Source: DATFNV01 sp963827935 (GTDB taxonomy: Bacteria > Planctomycetota > Planctomycetia > Gemmatales > Gemmataceae). Taken from it: a DNA stretch of 64,000 nt. The translations under genes and the position numbers were made by a program. Location: the NCBI GenBank assembly GCA_963827935.1, contig CAWHCN010000008.1, positions 186,001 through 250,000 on the forward strand. Direction: 5' to 3'. Of the stretch, positions 42,331 through 52,808 are shown piece by piece. Positions within the stretch are counted from its first letter, which is position 1. Every line of letters begins with the position of its first letter. A model generated the notes under the pieces. The model was not told the DNA's origin, did not search any database, and was given only the letters and a program-made list of their open reading frames with translations.

Positions 42331-45300
42331 ATGATTCCCCGACGTGTTTATCTGCGCGGCTTCCTGAGCTATCGCGACGAGCAGGAGGTGAGCTTCGACG
42401 GGTCGGCGTTGTGGATGCTGTCCGGGCTGAATGGCAGCGGCAAGTCGTCGGTCTTCGATGCCGTCACCTATGCTCTCTTCGGCCACCATCGCGGCGGCAG
42501 CGTGCATGCCCACGAGCTAATCAACAAGGAGAGCAGCGGCGCCGTCGTCGAGTTCGATTTCACGCAGGATGGCGAGGTCTATCGCGCCAAGCGAACGCTC
42601 CAGCGTGACGGCAAGGGCGGGGCGCGCGGGACGCAGCAGGTGCTGCGATTGCAGCCGGGGGCCGGGGAGGGCCGCTGGGCCCCCATCGAGGACACCAGCC
42701 GCCGAACCGCCTTCGACGACTGGATTCGCGAGCACATCGGTCTCAATTTCGAGACGTTTACCTCCTCCGTGCTTTTGCTCCAGGGCAAGGCGGAAAAGCT
42801 GCTCGATGCCCGGGCCAAGGGGCGCTTCGAGGTGCTGGCCGGCATCGTCGATCTGGAGCGCTACCGCCGACTGCACGAAAAGGCCGATGGACGCCGCAAG
42901 ACGCTCAAGGGCGAACTCGAGGGCTTGCAGAATCAGCTCGAGCATCTGCCCGAAGTCGGACCGCTGGAGCTGGTGGGTGCCGAGAATCGCATCGCCGAGG
43001 CCGAGGTCGAGAGGCAGCGGGCAGTGGCCGAGATCGAGAAGTGGCGCGACCTCGAATTCCAGGCGAAACGCTGGGGCGAATTGCAGACAAAACTAAGCGA
43101 GCTTCGGCAGAAGTGGGACCAATCCCAGGCCCTGGTGGCCGAGGCCGGAGCCGTCGAAACGGCCATGCGCCGCCTCCAGGCCCTGCGCGAGGCTTTGCCG
43201 CACGTCGAGACCGTCTGCAAGCAGCAACAGCAGGCGCAGCAGGTCGAGGCGCGGCTGCTTGGCCTGGGTCGCGACCGCCAGGACCTGGAGAGCAAGATCG
43301 CCGAGCGCGTTCAGCGCTGAAGGACGTGGGACAAAAGCGAGCGGCGCTGTCGCAGAGGACGATGGCGGCCGACGAACGGTTGCAGCAAGTGGGAGCCGAG
43401 CTGACCAAGCTGGCCGCCGTGCTGGAGCGAGCCCGGCAGCACGAAACCCAGAAACAACGGCTGGTCCGCCAAGAAGAGGAGCTGGCCCGGCTACCAGCGG
43501 GCATCCCGGAGGCCGTCGCGCTAGCGCAGCTACGGTGCGATGAGGCGGCGGCGGTTGCACAGAATCTGCCCCTGCTGGAGCGCCTGTACACGCAGCGCCA
43601 GGGACTGGGACAGGCCCTGGCGGCCCAGAAAACGGCCGCCGAACAGGAACAGGCCATCAAGACGAAGGGCGAGAAGTTGCGGGCGGAGCAGGACGCCACG
43701 CAGAAGCGGACGACCGAAGCGACCGCCGCGCGGGAGACCGCCGAAAGGGAGTTGGCCGCCGCCGTGGCCCTGCTCCGTCAGGTGCAGGACGACCACGCCG
43801 CCTTCACGGAGCTGGAAGGGGCTCGGCTTTGCCGGGCCTGTGGCCAACCGCTCACGCCGGCCCATTTCGCCGCCGAAAAGGCGAAACGCGATCAGGGAGT
43901 GGCCGAGGCGCAATTGCGGCACGATCATGGTGCGTCTGGCCTTAAGGCTGCCAGGGAGGCCGATCAGACGTGCCGTGGCGCCTTGCAGGAGCTGACCACT
44001 CGTCTGGAAGCCGCACGCGAGGCCTACCGCGACGCCCGGTCCACCGCTCAGCAAGCGCGGACCGATGCGGAGCGCTGCCGCGAGGAGTGCGGCCGGGCCT
44101 GGGGCGATCTTGGCGAGCCGTTCCACGCTGCGCGTGGCTGCCGCCCCGCCAGCCGACTGGTCGCTGACCACATACGCCGGCGCCGACGACCTGACGGCCC
44201 TGCGTCGTCAGGCGCAGACCGTGGACGCGGCCCGCCGGGCCCTGGGCGAGGCTCAGGAACGACAGCGGCAGTGGGGGCTCCTGGAGGCCGGCGCTGTCGC
44301 CGCACGCAACGCCCTGAAGGAAATGGCGGCCGACCTGCCGCCCGATGTGGACGCGCTCCGCCGCAAGCACCTGGCCTTCACCACCGAACAGACCACGCTG
44401 ACCGACACCCTGAAGGCCGCCCGGGCTGAGGAGCGCACCCTCGCCGCCGACGCCGAACGCCTGGCCAGGGAACGGGAAGCACTCCAGGCGCAGCGGGCCG
44501 ACCGCGAGGCAAAGATCAAGGGCGAGGAGTCCACACGCCAGGCGTCCCTACAGGCGGCGGCGGCCGCCCTGAAGGCGCTGGCCCCGGACTGGCGGCCCAT
44601 CGCCGAACGAGTGGGCCTGGCGGACCTCAATAACCTCACCGACGAGAAAGAACAACTCGAAGCCCGCGGCGTCGAAGCCCGCTTCCAGGAACTGGACCGG
44701 ACCCGCCAGGGGCTTGAAGCGCTGCGTCAGCAGATCGCCGGCCTGGAAGCGGATGGGGAGCAGGTGCCCGTCGAAGCCCGCCGTCCCTCGGCCGAGGTGC
44801 AGGTCTTGTTGCGCCAGGCCCGGCAGCATCACGAGGAGTGCGACCAGGCCCACCGGCGGGCCGAACGCGACCACGCCGCCCTGGTCCAGCAGAAGGAGCG
44901 CCGCGACCAGCTCCACGCCAAGGCGCTGGCCGTGGAGGGGGACCTGAAGATCATGGGCCAGTTGGCGATGCTTCTGGGCCGCGATCGGCTGCAACTTTAC
45001 CTGGTGCGGCAGGCCGAACGGCAGATCGTCGATCACGCCAACGCCGTGCTGGATCGCCTGTCCGGCGGTCAGCTGTTCCTGCGCCTCTGCTCCGGGTCCG
45101 AGGGAGAAGCCGGCTTTGAGGAGGCCCTGGAGCTGGAAGCCTACAACCGCACGACCGGCACCCAGCCGATCAACGTGGCGTTTCTGTCGGGCAGTCAGCG
45201 GTTCCGCGTGGCCGTCAGCCTGGCCTTGGGCATCGGCCAGTACGCCAGCCGCCAGCACCGGCCGATCGAATCGGTCATCATCGACGAAGGCTTCGGCTGC

Positions 45301-45471
45301 CTCGATCGCAACGGCCGGCAGGTGATGATCCAGGAGCTGCACAACCTGCGCGACCAGCTCCACTGCATCCTTTTGGTCTCGCACCAGGAGGAATTTGCTG
45401 ATGCGTTCAACGACGGCTATCACTTCGAGCTGCAGGAAGGGTCCACGCGGATCACGAGGATACAGCGTTAG
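42331..45471 (+). pseudogene. sbcC: SbcC/Rad50-type ATPase, two frameshifts
   Basis: ATG 42331. N-terminal Walker A LSGLNGSGKSSVFDAVTYAL, then coiled coil; CRACGQPL near base 43840 is the Rad50 zinc hook (Cys-x-x-Cys) at the coil tip; then the returning coil, the signature LSGSQRFRVAVSLALGIGQY and Walker B SVIIDEGFGCLD at the C-terminus, with LLVSHQEEF. Two one-base shifts, near 43305 and 44115, split the gene; rejoined it is about 1045 aa, normal. SbcC works with SbcD nuclease on DNA ends and hairpins. No sbcD is in the window. The breaks fall in coil regions and may be sequence errors. Confidence 0.8.
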
Positions 45472-45795
45472 CCCGACGCGCCAGCAAGGGGGAAACCCTT
45501 GCCGGCGCGTTGGGCTAACGGGCCTGCCGTTGTGGCACGGTCTCCGGACCGTGCCACCCGGCCGCCCCGTTGTGGCACGGTCTCCGGACCGTGCCACCCG
45601 GCCTGACCGAAGGTCTCCCGGACTCCGCGATGGATGCGTGGAGACCTTCGGTCAGCTGAAGTGGCACGGTCAGGAGACCGTGCCACAACGAGGCTGAAGT
45701 GGCACGGTCAGGAGACCGTGCCACAACGAGTGGCATGGTCAGGAGACCGTGCCACAACGAGTGCAAGGGTCAACCCTTGCTGGCGCGTCGGGCTA
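45467..45795. repeat. Nested palindromes, GTGGCACGGTCTCC family
   Basis: Outer arms TTAGCCCGACGCGCCAGCAA (45467-45486) and its near-complement at the right end; within them GTGGCACGGTCTCCGGACCG twice, then inverted copies three times near 45661-45765, and a central ACCGAAGGTCTCC / GGAGACCTTCGGT hairpin (45606-45653). The same inner motifs recur at 56306-56416. No gene. It separates convergent sbcC and the SGNH gene. Confidence 0.75.
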
Positions 45796-47386
45796 GCGGG
45801 CCCGGTGCAGGCGCTTCACCTCATCCGCCGAAAGCATCCGGTTGAAAAGCGTCAACTCGTCGAGCAAACCGATGTAATTGACCCCGACGTAGATGCCGGC
45901 CTTGTCCACGTCCCAGTCCATGGTGATGACTCGGTTCTTGATTTCGCCCATGAGCCGGCCATCGATGTACAGGGCGGAGACGGCGTCGGCGCGGCCTGTG
46001 TCGAAGTTCTTCCAGCTCAGGACGACGTGATGCCACTCGTCCGCCTTCCAGCCGATTTTCGGCACGCGCACCATCGGCGCCTTCGGATCGTCCTCGCCTT
46101 GCGGCTTTTCGCCGGCGGCCAGAGCGGGGAAGGCCCCGTGACGCAGGTCGCGCGGCTTGGCATCGTTGAAGTCGAACCAGATGCCGCCGTTGTTTGCCCC
46201 CTTCTGGGTGATCTGAATCGGATCGCAGAACTTGGTCTTCAAGAGCGAATTCGGATCGGTCTTGCACCAGACCGAGACGGCCCCGCCCCAGCCGCCCTTC
46301 TTGTAAGCCAGGTTCCCCTTCACCGGGAAGAACACCCGGCCACTGTTGGGCAGCACATCAGTCACTTCCAGGGCGCCGCCGCGGATGCCCTTCCCTTTGG
46401 CGATGCGGAACACCTTGTCGTTGAACCCGTCCTCGAAGGTAATGTTCCCCTTGTCCGGGAAGCCGAACCGTGTGCGCAGAGCCAGCCCGCCGCCGCCGCT
46501 GTCGCCGCGCACCGTGTCGTCGAAGGAGGCGCGGAAGCTGACGGCCTTGGCCAGGTCGCCGCCCGCATCGAGTACCTGGCCGATCACCGCGTCGTAACCG
46601 CGGAGCACCAGGTAGTTGCGCAGAGCGTAGCCGTTGTGGCTGAGGCCCTCGTTGTCGTAACTCTGGTATTTCTTCGGATAGGACGGATGCACGCCGTCGC
46701 GGGCGATCAGCGTCGGCACCTCGTATTCGCCACCCGGCGTGTCCTTGAACTTCGGCAAGGCCCCGTCCCAGTCGTCCGGCCGGCGCTTCAGCACCTCACC
46801 GAAGTAATCGACCACCGGGACTTTCAGCTCCTTGCCCAGTCCCTTGACCGCGTCGGCGAATTTCCGCGATTTGTCCAGCAGGCCGCTGCGCGGCGGGATC
46901 GTGTTCAGGATCACGATGGTGCCGTTGTCTAGGCAGCGCTGCACTACATCGCGCGTCTTGCCGACGTACTCCTTTTCGTCGAGCTGCCCCAGGTCGTTGG
47001 TGCCGAACATGATGACGACGACTTCGGGGTTGAGCTTCTTGAGCCAGTTGTCGACATTGTCGTGCGCCCAGCGGATGGTCATGCCGCCCTCGCTGCCGGA
47101 GGCGGGCCCCTTCCATTTGTTCCAGCAGTCGGCCTGCTGGTACGCCTTGACGCGCTTGACGCGCCTTGGCCGCCGCCTCGTCCAGCCCCTTCGGCTGATA
47201 GGCCAGCGGCGCCCAGAAGGCCATCGTCACCGTGATGGAGTCGCCGAACTGGGCGAAGGTGCCGCGCGTGCCGGTGAACTTCGCGTGGACCTTTTTCATG
47301 GGCCCGACCCAGTCCGGCTCGGCGGCGCGGACTACCGGAGAGATGAAAACAGCGGCGAGGATAAGGGCAGCGCGAATGAGCCTCAT
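45793..47386 (-). pseudogene. Secreted SGNH/GDSL hydrolase with C-terminal LamG domain, one frameshift
   Basis: ATG at 47386, signal peptide MRLIRAALILAAVFISPVVR. Block I GTFAQFGDSITVTMAFW holds the nucleophile Ser; after a one-base shift near 47160, VVVIMFGTNDLGQ is block III and ARDGVHPSYPK block V with Asp and His. SGNH enzymes cleave ester bonds of lipids or polysaccharides. The last 190 residues (GGIWFDFNDAKPRDLRHGAF, WHHVVLSWKNFDTGRADAVS, GLLDELTLFNRMLSADEVKR) are a LamG/concanavalin-like sandwich. The combination suggests an extracellular esterase acting on glycans. Its stop is next to the palindrome cluster. Confidence 0.75.
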
Positions 47387-47418
47387 GATGAAATCCTCCG
47401 TGAAAGGGCGGGAGCTGG

Positions 47419-47859
47419 TCAGGATGGGCGTCGTTTCTTCGGCGGCTCATCGCGAATGCCCTCTTCGGCCCTCGTCGGTCTGGGGCCCTCTTCCGCGAGA
47501 AGGTCTTCCAGGTCGCACATCCACTCCTCAAAGAACTTTTCGTACTTCTGGGCCAGGATTGGGTCGAGGAAGCCGAAGCCCATCGTTTCCTCGATGGAGG
47601 CGCGGACGCGGAGGCCCTTGCCCGTCTCGGTGAAGGTCACCCGCGCCTGCTTTGGCAGAGTCGTCGGCCGCACAAACCAGCCGCCCAAAAGCCGTGTCCA
47701 GAGCTGCGACCCCTGCGTGGCAACCAGCGAATGAAACTCGCCTTCCTCTTCGTCGACGATTTTCATCTGCTGTTTGCGGAAGAAGCGCAGCAGGCGCTTG
47801 CGCAGGGCCGGCATGTCGCCAGGGATGTACCCGGAATCGCGCAGTTCGACGCGGGACAC
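47419..47859 (-). CDS. Hypothetical protein (146 aa)
   Basis: GTG at 47859 with AAGGAG upstream is preferred; an in-frame ATG at 47988 would add a Pro/Ser-rich stretch unlike the rest. MPALRKRLLRFFRKQQMKIV then VATQGSQLWTRLLGGWFVRP, KQARVTFTETGKGLRVRASI, KYEKFFEEWMCDLEDLLAEE: a short alpha/beta protein with a beta-rich middle. No family recognised. 32 bases upstream of the SGNH gene on the same strand. Confidence 0.6.
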   Translation of the reverse strand: MSRVELRDSGYIPGDMPALRKRLLRFFRKQQMKIVDEEEGEFHSLVATQGSQLWTRLLGGWFVRPTTLPKQARVTFTETGKGLRVRASIEETMGFGFLDPILAQKYEKFFEEWMCDLEDLLAEEGPRPTRAEEGIRDEPPKKRRPS

Positions 47860-48063
47860 GGGAGGCTCCTTCGGGGAGGGCGGTTTGGCCAGTGGGGATG
47901 AGGATAACGGGGGAAGGGGAGGGGTGCCAGAAGATTCGGGCCGTGGGTTTTGTCGTCCTGATGGCCGGGATCGGTCGTCGTGCAGCATGGTGCTTGACGA
48001 GCCTGCGCAGGGCGTCGGATAATGGAGGGCGTGGGCCGATTTCCATTTCGGCGGTGAAATGCG

Positions 48064-48627
48064 ATGGCGACCAGAAGAGTCATCAAAGGTGTGTTGGGGA
48101 ACTTCCTAGGCACTTACGTGAGTCGTTACTCCGACTACAACTCGTACTTGCTGTTCGGATACCTGGTAGGCACGTTGACCGAACTGCGGATAAACCTTCT
48201 CGGACAAGACACGAGCGAACCGCATTCTCCGACGGGTGTCGCGGTGCTATCCGCCATCGCGAGATTTGAGGACCAGCGGAGAAAGGCGGGGCTTGCGGCT
48301 ACCCAGATCCGTGAAGCTGCACTTACGATCCGGCAATTGCCCGGCCAGGTTTCGGGCGAAATCTACGGCCACTCGTGTCCGGGCTTCAATGTCAGCTTCC
48401 TTGCCGAAGCTGTCATGGATAACGGCAAGCGGTATCGGCAGTCCAAGGTGGAATTCATCGCCCCCCAAGAGGTCATGGTTCGGATCGGAAGGGGCCGCAG
48501 CGCCCGCCCACGAAAGGCGGGAACGGCACTTGGCGGAAGTTGCCAAACCTCGGAAACTGCTCCATGCCCCGGCACATTCGGCAAGTTATGGCGCGGAATC
48601 CGCTCTTGGCTGTGGGGTGGGTCGTAA
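48064..48627 (+). CDS. Hypothetical protein (187 aa)
   Basis: ATG 48064 (MATRRVIKGVLGNFLGTYVS). The first 130 residues look globular (RYSDYNSYLLFGYLVGTLTE, GEIYGHSCPGFNVSFLAEAV, RYRQSKVEFIAPQEVMVRIG). The tail is Arg/Gly/Pro-rich. No family recognised. It precedes the DUF4058-like gene on the same strand. Confidence 0.55.
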   Translation: MATRRVIKGVLGNFLGTYVSRYSDYNSYLLFGYLVGTLTELRINLLGQDTSEPHSPTGVAVLSAIARFEDQRRKAGLAATQIREAALTIRQLPGQVSGEIYGHSCPGFNVSFLAEAVMDNGKRYRQSKVEFIAPQEVMVRIGRGRSARPRKAGTALGGSCQTSETAPCPGTFGKLWRGIRSWLWGGS

Positions 48628-48691
48628 ACCCGGGAAGGTTGAAAGAGGACGTGGGTCCGTTCCGCATGCTCTTTACGAAGGTATTAAGCCC

Positions 48692-49434
48692 ATGCCCGTT
48701 CATGACTGGACACGCGTCAGCGATGGCACCTTCCATGATTTCCACTACTCGTGGGTGCTGGAGATCAAGCGTGCCTTGATGCGCGGACTGCTTCCGAAGG
48801 GCTATTACGTCATGGCGGAGCAGGTGGGCGGCGACCTGGCGCGCCCGATGTTCTGACGCTCCAGGCGGCCGGCCCGAGCCCGGAGTCCGAAGGTCCCTTG
48901 ACCGGAACCGCAACGCTGACCGAATCACCTCCTACCGTCCACGCTCGAACCAGCATTCCCCGGGATACCTACGCCCGCCTGCAGCGCAGCCTTGTGATCC
49001 GGCACAGCAGCGATGACCGCATCGTGGCCATGATCGAGGTCCTCTCGGCCGGGAACAAGTCGAGCCGGCATGCACTGCGGTCGTTCCTGGATAAGGCCGT
49101 CGCAGCGCTGGACGGGGGAGTTCACCTGCTGCTCGTCGATGTTCATCCGCCCGGCCCGCGCGATCCAAACGGCATTCACGGGGCTATCCTGAACGAGATC
49201 GGAACCGCCGAGTATGCGCTGGGCGACGAGCGCCGTTTCACTGCGGTGGCCTACGCAACCGGGGCCGTTGTCGAGGTTTTTGTCGCACACTTTGGCGTGG
49301 AGGAGGCACTACCGCCGATGCCGTTGTTCCTGACGCGGGAGAACTACGTGCAGGTGCCGCTGGAGGCGACTTACATGGCGGCGTGGCAGGATGTGCCGCC
49401 GCAGTATCAGGCGGTGCTGGCCGCGGCACCTTGA
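48692..49434 (+). pseudogene. DUF4058-like protein, one frameshift
   Basis: ATG 48692 (MPVHDWTRVSDGTFHDFHYS), then GYYVMAEQVGGDLARP. A one-base shift near 48850 leads to DVLTLQAAGPSPESEGPLTG and the conserved part DDRIVAMIEVLSAGNKSSRH, LDGGVHLLLVDVHPPGPRDP and NGIHGAI. This is a widespread planctomycete and cyanobacterial family with a nuclease-like fold and no known function. About 247 aa. The family name is by pattern only. Confidence 0.6.
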
Positions 49435-49498
49435 GAGCGTGCCAGGGGAATCCGCATCATCAGCGCCCGCCGGGCGACCAAAAGGGAGCGTCGAGACT

Positions 49499-49732
49499 AT
49501 GAAGAAAACCCGCGGATCTAGTGCCTCGCCGAAGCCCGAAGAAGACATGCTGCCGGAGTACCGCTTCGACTACAGCAAGGCGCGGCCCAACCGGTTCGCA
49601 ACGAGGCTCAAGCCGGGGAGTCGGGCAGTAATCCTCGATCCGGACGTTGCCGCTGTTTTCGCGACCCCAGAGTCCGTCAATGCCGTCCTGCGGGCGCTGA
49701 TCGAAACCATGCCGCAAGCGAGTTCGAGGTAG
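49499..49732 (+). CDS. Small antitoxin-like protein (77 aa)
   Basis: ATG 49499. MKKTRGSSASPKPEEDMLPE, then YRFDYSKARPNRFATRLKPG, RAVILDPDVAAVFATPESVN, AVLRALIETMP. The DYSKA..NRFA plus VxLDPDVA..F pattern resembles orphan antitoxins found in multiple copies in planctomycetes and cyanobacteria. No toxin gene is adjacent. It stops 7 bases before the 3' end of fliN. Confidence 0.55.
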   Translation: MKKTRGSSASPKPEEDMLPEYRFDYSKARPNRFATRLKPGSRAVILDPDVAAVFATPESVNAVLRALIETMPQASSR

Positions 49733-49739
49733 TCACCCC

Positions 49740-50102
49740 TCACCGCTCCCCCCTCTTCTTTGGCTCCGACACCTCGCGAATCCGGATCGCGAACCGATCA
49801 TCCACCACCACCACTTCGCCGCGGGCCAGGCGCACGCCCTGGACCATCAGGTCCACCGGCTCGTTGATGGAGCGGTGCAGCTCCAGGACGCTGCCGACGC
49901 CCAGTTTCAGGACCTCGCCGATGGTCAGGCTGACACGTCCCAGCTCGGCGGAGACGGTGACGGTGACGTCTTGCAAGCCGTCCAGGCCGCCGGGGGCCGG
50001 CTGGCCGGGGCGGGCGGTCAGTTCGGCGAACTCGGCCGCTCGCGCGACCACGTCGCTGGCTCCACTCCGTTCGCCAGTTGCCGTCGCAGTGGTTGCCGCC
50101 AT
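49740..50102 (-). CDS. fliN: Flagellar motor switch protein FliN (120 aa)
   Basis: ATG at 50102. Ala/Thr-rich first 40 residues, then the SpoA domain LDGLQDVTVTVSAELGRVSL, IGEVLKLGVGSVLELHRSIN, VDLMVQGVRLARGEVVVVDD, RFAIRIREV. FliN forms the C-ring base with FliM and FliG and helps dock export cargo. Last gene of the minus-strand run fliL-fliM-fliN, 4 bases after fliM. Confidence 0.9.
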   Translation of the reverse strand: MAATTATATGERSGASDVVARAAEFAELTARPGQPAPGGLDGLQDVTVTVSAELGRVSLTIGEVLKLGVGSVLELHRSINEPVDLMVQGVRLARGEVVVVDDRFAIRIREVSEPKKRGER

Positions 50103-50106
50103 CGTT

Positions 50107-50986
50107 TCAGCCTCCCAGGAAAGACGCGACCTCGAAAGCCTGGCGGGTGCCGACGCGGCCCGGCCAGCCGGCGCACTTCTGCTGGCCGGCCAGCTCGGCG
50201 GTCAACGGCTCCGAAACCCGCTGGTCCAGGATCACCACATCACCGACGCTCAGGCGGGACAGGTCGGCCAGCGACAGCTCCACCGTGCCCAGCACCACCG
50301 TCATCTCCGCGGGCAGCTCCTCGACCAGCTGGCGCAGGCGAACCAGCTCGGGCGGGCCGGCCTGTCCTTTCGTCCGGTCCGCGCCCGGCGTGGTCTGAGC
50401 GAGCTGCTCCAGCAGCCGCTTCTGCGAGGCCAGCCAGTACCATTCGCCCTCGCCAAACGGGCCTTTGACGCGGAAGGTGCAGGTGATGATGGTGTCGTCC
50501 GGTGGAAAGAGGCGCGGTCCAGCGCGGACTGGGTTCGCGGCGACGGAGCTGAAAAGGGATCGGCTCGGCGGCGGGCCAGGTGTCTTGCAGGGTGGCCACC
50601 ACCACGTCGCCGGCGAAGAACTCGCACAGGTCGTGCTCGACGACGGTCAGCTCCCGGTCCTCGGGCATCTCGGTGCCGGCCTCGCCGAGCAGGGCGCCGA
50701 CCAGGGCCAGGGCGAGCGGGCGGGGCAGGACCAGCATGCTGCAGACGGCCGTATCGTTGACCGAGACGCCGTAGCCCGCGCAGCCTTCCGGCAAGCGGGC
50801 CAGGGCGTCGGCGGGATGCTGAACTTGCAAGCCGCCCAGGGAAATCTCGAGGGCACAAGGGAGCTGCCGAGCCGCTTTCTTGCCCGCCAGAGTGGCCGCC
50901 GCCCGCAGCCAGCCGGCGGCGCGCTGCTCCACCTCGCTGGTCAGGCGCCCCGGCTGGGCGAAGTTGTACGGCTGCGGCTCACTCAT
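50107..50986 (-). pseudogene. fliM: Flagellar motor switch protein FliM, one frameshift
   Basis: ATG at 50986 overlaps the fliL stop as ATGA. MSEPQPYNFAQPGRLTSEVE is the FliM N-terminus, then the middle domain (SLGGLQVQHPADALARLPEG, VVEHDLCEFFAGDVVVATLQ). A one-base shift near 50550 leads to RLFPPDDTIITCTFRVKGPF, GEGEWYWLASQKRLLEQLAQ and the SpoA domain EMTVVLGTVELSLADLSRLS. About 292 aa. The CheY-binding peptide typical of the N-terminus is not obvious. FliM sets rotor direction. The break may be a sequence error. Confidence 0.85.
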
Positions 50987-51495
50987 TGGAAATTGTACTC
51001 GGGCAACAGGATGTCCTTGATCCTCTCCGGACCCTCGGGGTACAGGTGCCGATTGAACTCGTCGCGCACCTCGCGCCGCACCCGGTTCATCCCCGCGCTG
51101 CCGTGCAGCTGCTCCATCGTCCGATCCTGGAGAAAACCAATCACCCACGTTTGCAGGAACGGCTTCTGACTTTCCACGGCCTCCTTCACCGTTGCCTCAT
51201 CCTTCACGTCCACCACTAGTGTAATCTTCACGCGCAGGTAGCGGGTGAACCGCCCATCCGCGACGTTGACCACCACCGAGTCGAACGGGATCAGCGCCCG
51301 TTTCGGATCGAGTTTTGGGTTCCCCCCCTCGGCCTCGGGCGTCGAGGCGGAGGCATTCATCCGCGTCAGAAACGGTACGGCCGCCCCGCTCCCCAGGGCC
51401 ACCACGCCGATAAAGATCATGACGATCCACGGCTTTTTCTTCTTCGGCTTCTGCGCGGACTCCTCGGCGGCGGTCGGGGCAACGGTCTTGGCCAT
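50983..51495 (-). CDS. fliL: Flagellar basal-body protein FliL (170 aa)
   Basis: ATG at 51495. Basic cytoplasmic start with KPKKKKPW, one transmembrane helix WIVMIFIGVVALGSGAAVPF, then periplasmic stomatin-like domain (LIPFDSVVVNVADGRFTRYL, RVKITLVVDVKDEATVKEAV, LLPEYNFQ). FliL surrounds stator units and supports torque. Overlaps fliM by 4 bases. Confidence 0.85.
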   Translation of the reverse strand: MAKTVAPTAAEESAQKPKKKKPWIVMIFIGVVALGSGAAVPFLTRMNASASTPEAEGGNPKLDPKRALIPFDSVVVNVADGRFTRYLRVKITLVVDVKDEATVKEAVESQKPFLQTWVIGFLQDRTMEQLHGSAGMNRVRREVRDEFNRHLYPEGPERIKDILLPEYNFQ

Positions 51496-51829
51496 CGCTA
51501 GGGCTACTCCCGGGGAGCGGTCAAGGGTGGGAATCTGCGGTGTGTGGGATCCTTCCGGGGGGATGCCGAATTCCAGTCCAGCCCAACTATAGCCCCAACC
51601 GCGGGACGCTGCGAGGGCAGATTCTGGATAGTTCGCCACTCGCCCCGGTACTTCGGGGAGAGGGGTCGGGGGTAAGGAGCAGGACGGAGCACCGCTCCGT
51701 CCCACTGTAGGACGGAGCACCGCTCCGTCCCACTGTAGGACGGAGCGGTGCTCCGTCCTCCGAAAGACCCTTCGCCCCCGACCCCTCTCTCCCCGGAGTA
51801 CCGGGGCGAGGGGAGCGTATTGCCGCGCT
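51496..51829. repeat. CTCCCC palindrome copy 2 with an internal triple repeat
   Basis: Arms of the family start at 51638 and end at 51815. In the centre lies AGGACGGAGCACCGCTCCGT, itself palindromic, present three times in a row (51681-51760). 51496-51637 holds no gene or clear signal. Confidence 0.7.
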
Positions 51830-52408
51830 TCACGGCCCCTTCGGCATTGGTATCTCCGGCGGTACCGCCTCGGCGTCCTGTTCCTTTTCGCGCATCTTGA
51901 TATTCTGCTTCTGCACCTCAATCAGCTCCTTCTCTGTCTTGTCCAGCTTCTCCCGCAGAGCGGCGTTCTCCTGCTTGACGCGGCGGATATCGACACGGGC
52001 TCGGTCGATCTCAACCTCGGTCTTGGTGATGTCCTTGCTGGCGGCGGCCAGGCCGTCCTCCTTTTCGTTTAGGGCGGTCTGCAGCTGGAGGAGGCGGGCG
52101 GCCAGGAGCTTGCGATCGTCGTCGGCCGCGGCCAGCTTCTGCGATTGCAGCGAGATCACATCCTGCGGCGATTCCGGCCCGGCCAGGTTCAGCGGCAGAA
52201 TGGGAGTTGGCCCGGGACTGCTCACAGTGCCGACCGTATTGGCCGAGGCGGCGGGCCCGGTCAGCCGGTTCGGCGTGCCATTCCGAGTCGGGGAGCCCGT
52301 CGGCTCGCTACTGACGCCGAAGGTCCCCGGCAACCCGCAGCCGCTGGCGAACATCACCAGCCCGAGGGCCGGGGCGCTCAGCAAAAGAAACCGTCCGTGG
52401 TTCCGCAT
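51830..52408 (-). CDS. Coiled-coil lipoprotein (192 aa)
   Basis: ATG at 52408. Signal peptide MRNHGRFLLLSAPALGLVMF with lipobox ASGC (Cys 24). Residues 30-85 are Pro/Thr/Ser-rich, residues 85-180 a continuous coiled coil (LQSQKLAAADDDRKLLAARL, IDRARVDIRRVKQENAALRE, KLDKTEKELIEVQKQNIKMR). Probably anchored in the outer membrane or cell surface and binding a partner by the coil. It lies inside the flagellar cluster between fliA and fliL, same strand, which hints at a flagellum-related role but does not show one. Confidence 0.7.
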   Translation of the reverse strand: MRNHGRFLLLSAPALGLVMFASGCGLPGTFGVSSEPTGSPTRNGTPNRLTGPAASANTVGTVSSPGPTPILPLNLAGPESPQDVISLQSQKLAAADDDRKLLAARLLQLQTALNEKEDGLAAASKDITKTEVEIDRARVDIRRVKQENAALREKLDKTEKELIEVQKQNIKMREKEQDAEAVPPEIPMPKGP

Positions 52409-52808
52409 GGGACTGCTCCCGAAGACTTTGCCGCCCGTGTCAGTCGGGGGGGCGTATCAGCATTAACATCGGCCAAAGGAGCGCGGTTTCATTGAAGAAA
52501 CCGGGTAACCGCTTACCGCTCTGGCCGCTGGAGGCGAATTTGTTGTGCCGTGGCTTCGGCCGCGTGGCCCAGTGGCTAAGGCGTCGGGCAGCACTTGTCG
52601 TCCCGTATCCACCGAGATTGCGAGGGGGGGGTGTGGCGAGTTTGCCCAGCAATTTGCCCAGAAACGCCCTTCCCTCCGAGGGTAGGCTATCTCCTGCCGC
52701 TCGCCTAACGGGATGGGGGGTGTCCGAGGGGGTGCGGAAACGAATGTCCAGATGTCATTGCGCAGCAAGAGGTTAGGGCATCACATTCGTTTCCGCCCCG
52801 CGAAATCC
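52409..52808. other. Intergenic region with an inverted repeat
   Basis: GCGGAAACGAATGT near 52734 pairs with ACATTCGTTTCCGC near 52785. A tRNA-like A-box (TGGCCCAGTGG near 52567) occurs but no tRNA fold follows. No gene supported. Confidence 0.35.

Noticed and set aside
52560..52640. tRNA-like A-box TGGCCCAGTGGCTAAGGCG
   Set aside because: No B-box (GGTTCRANNCC type), no acceptor stem and no anticodon arm can be folded.
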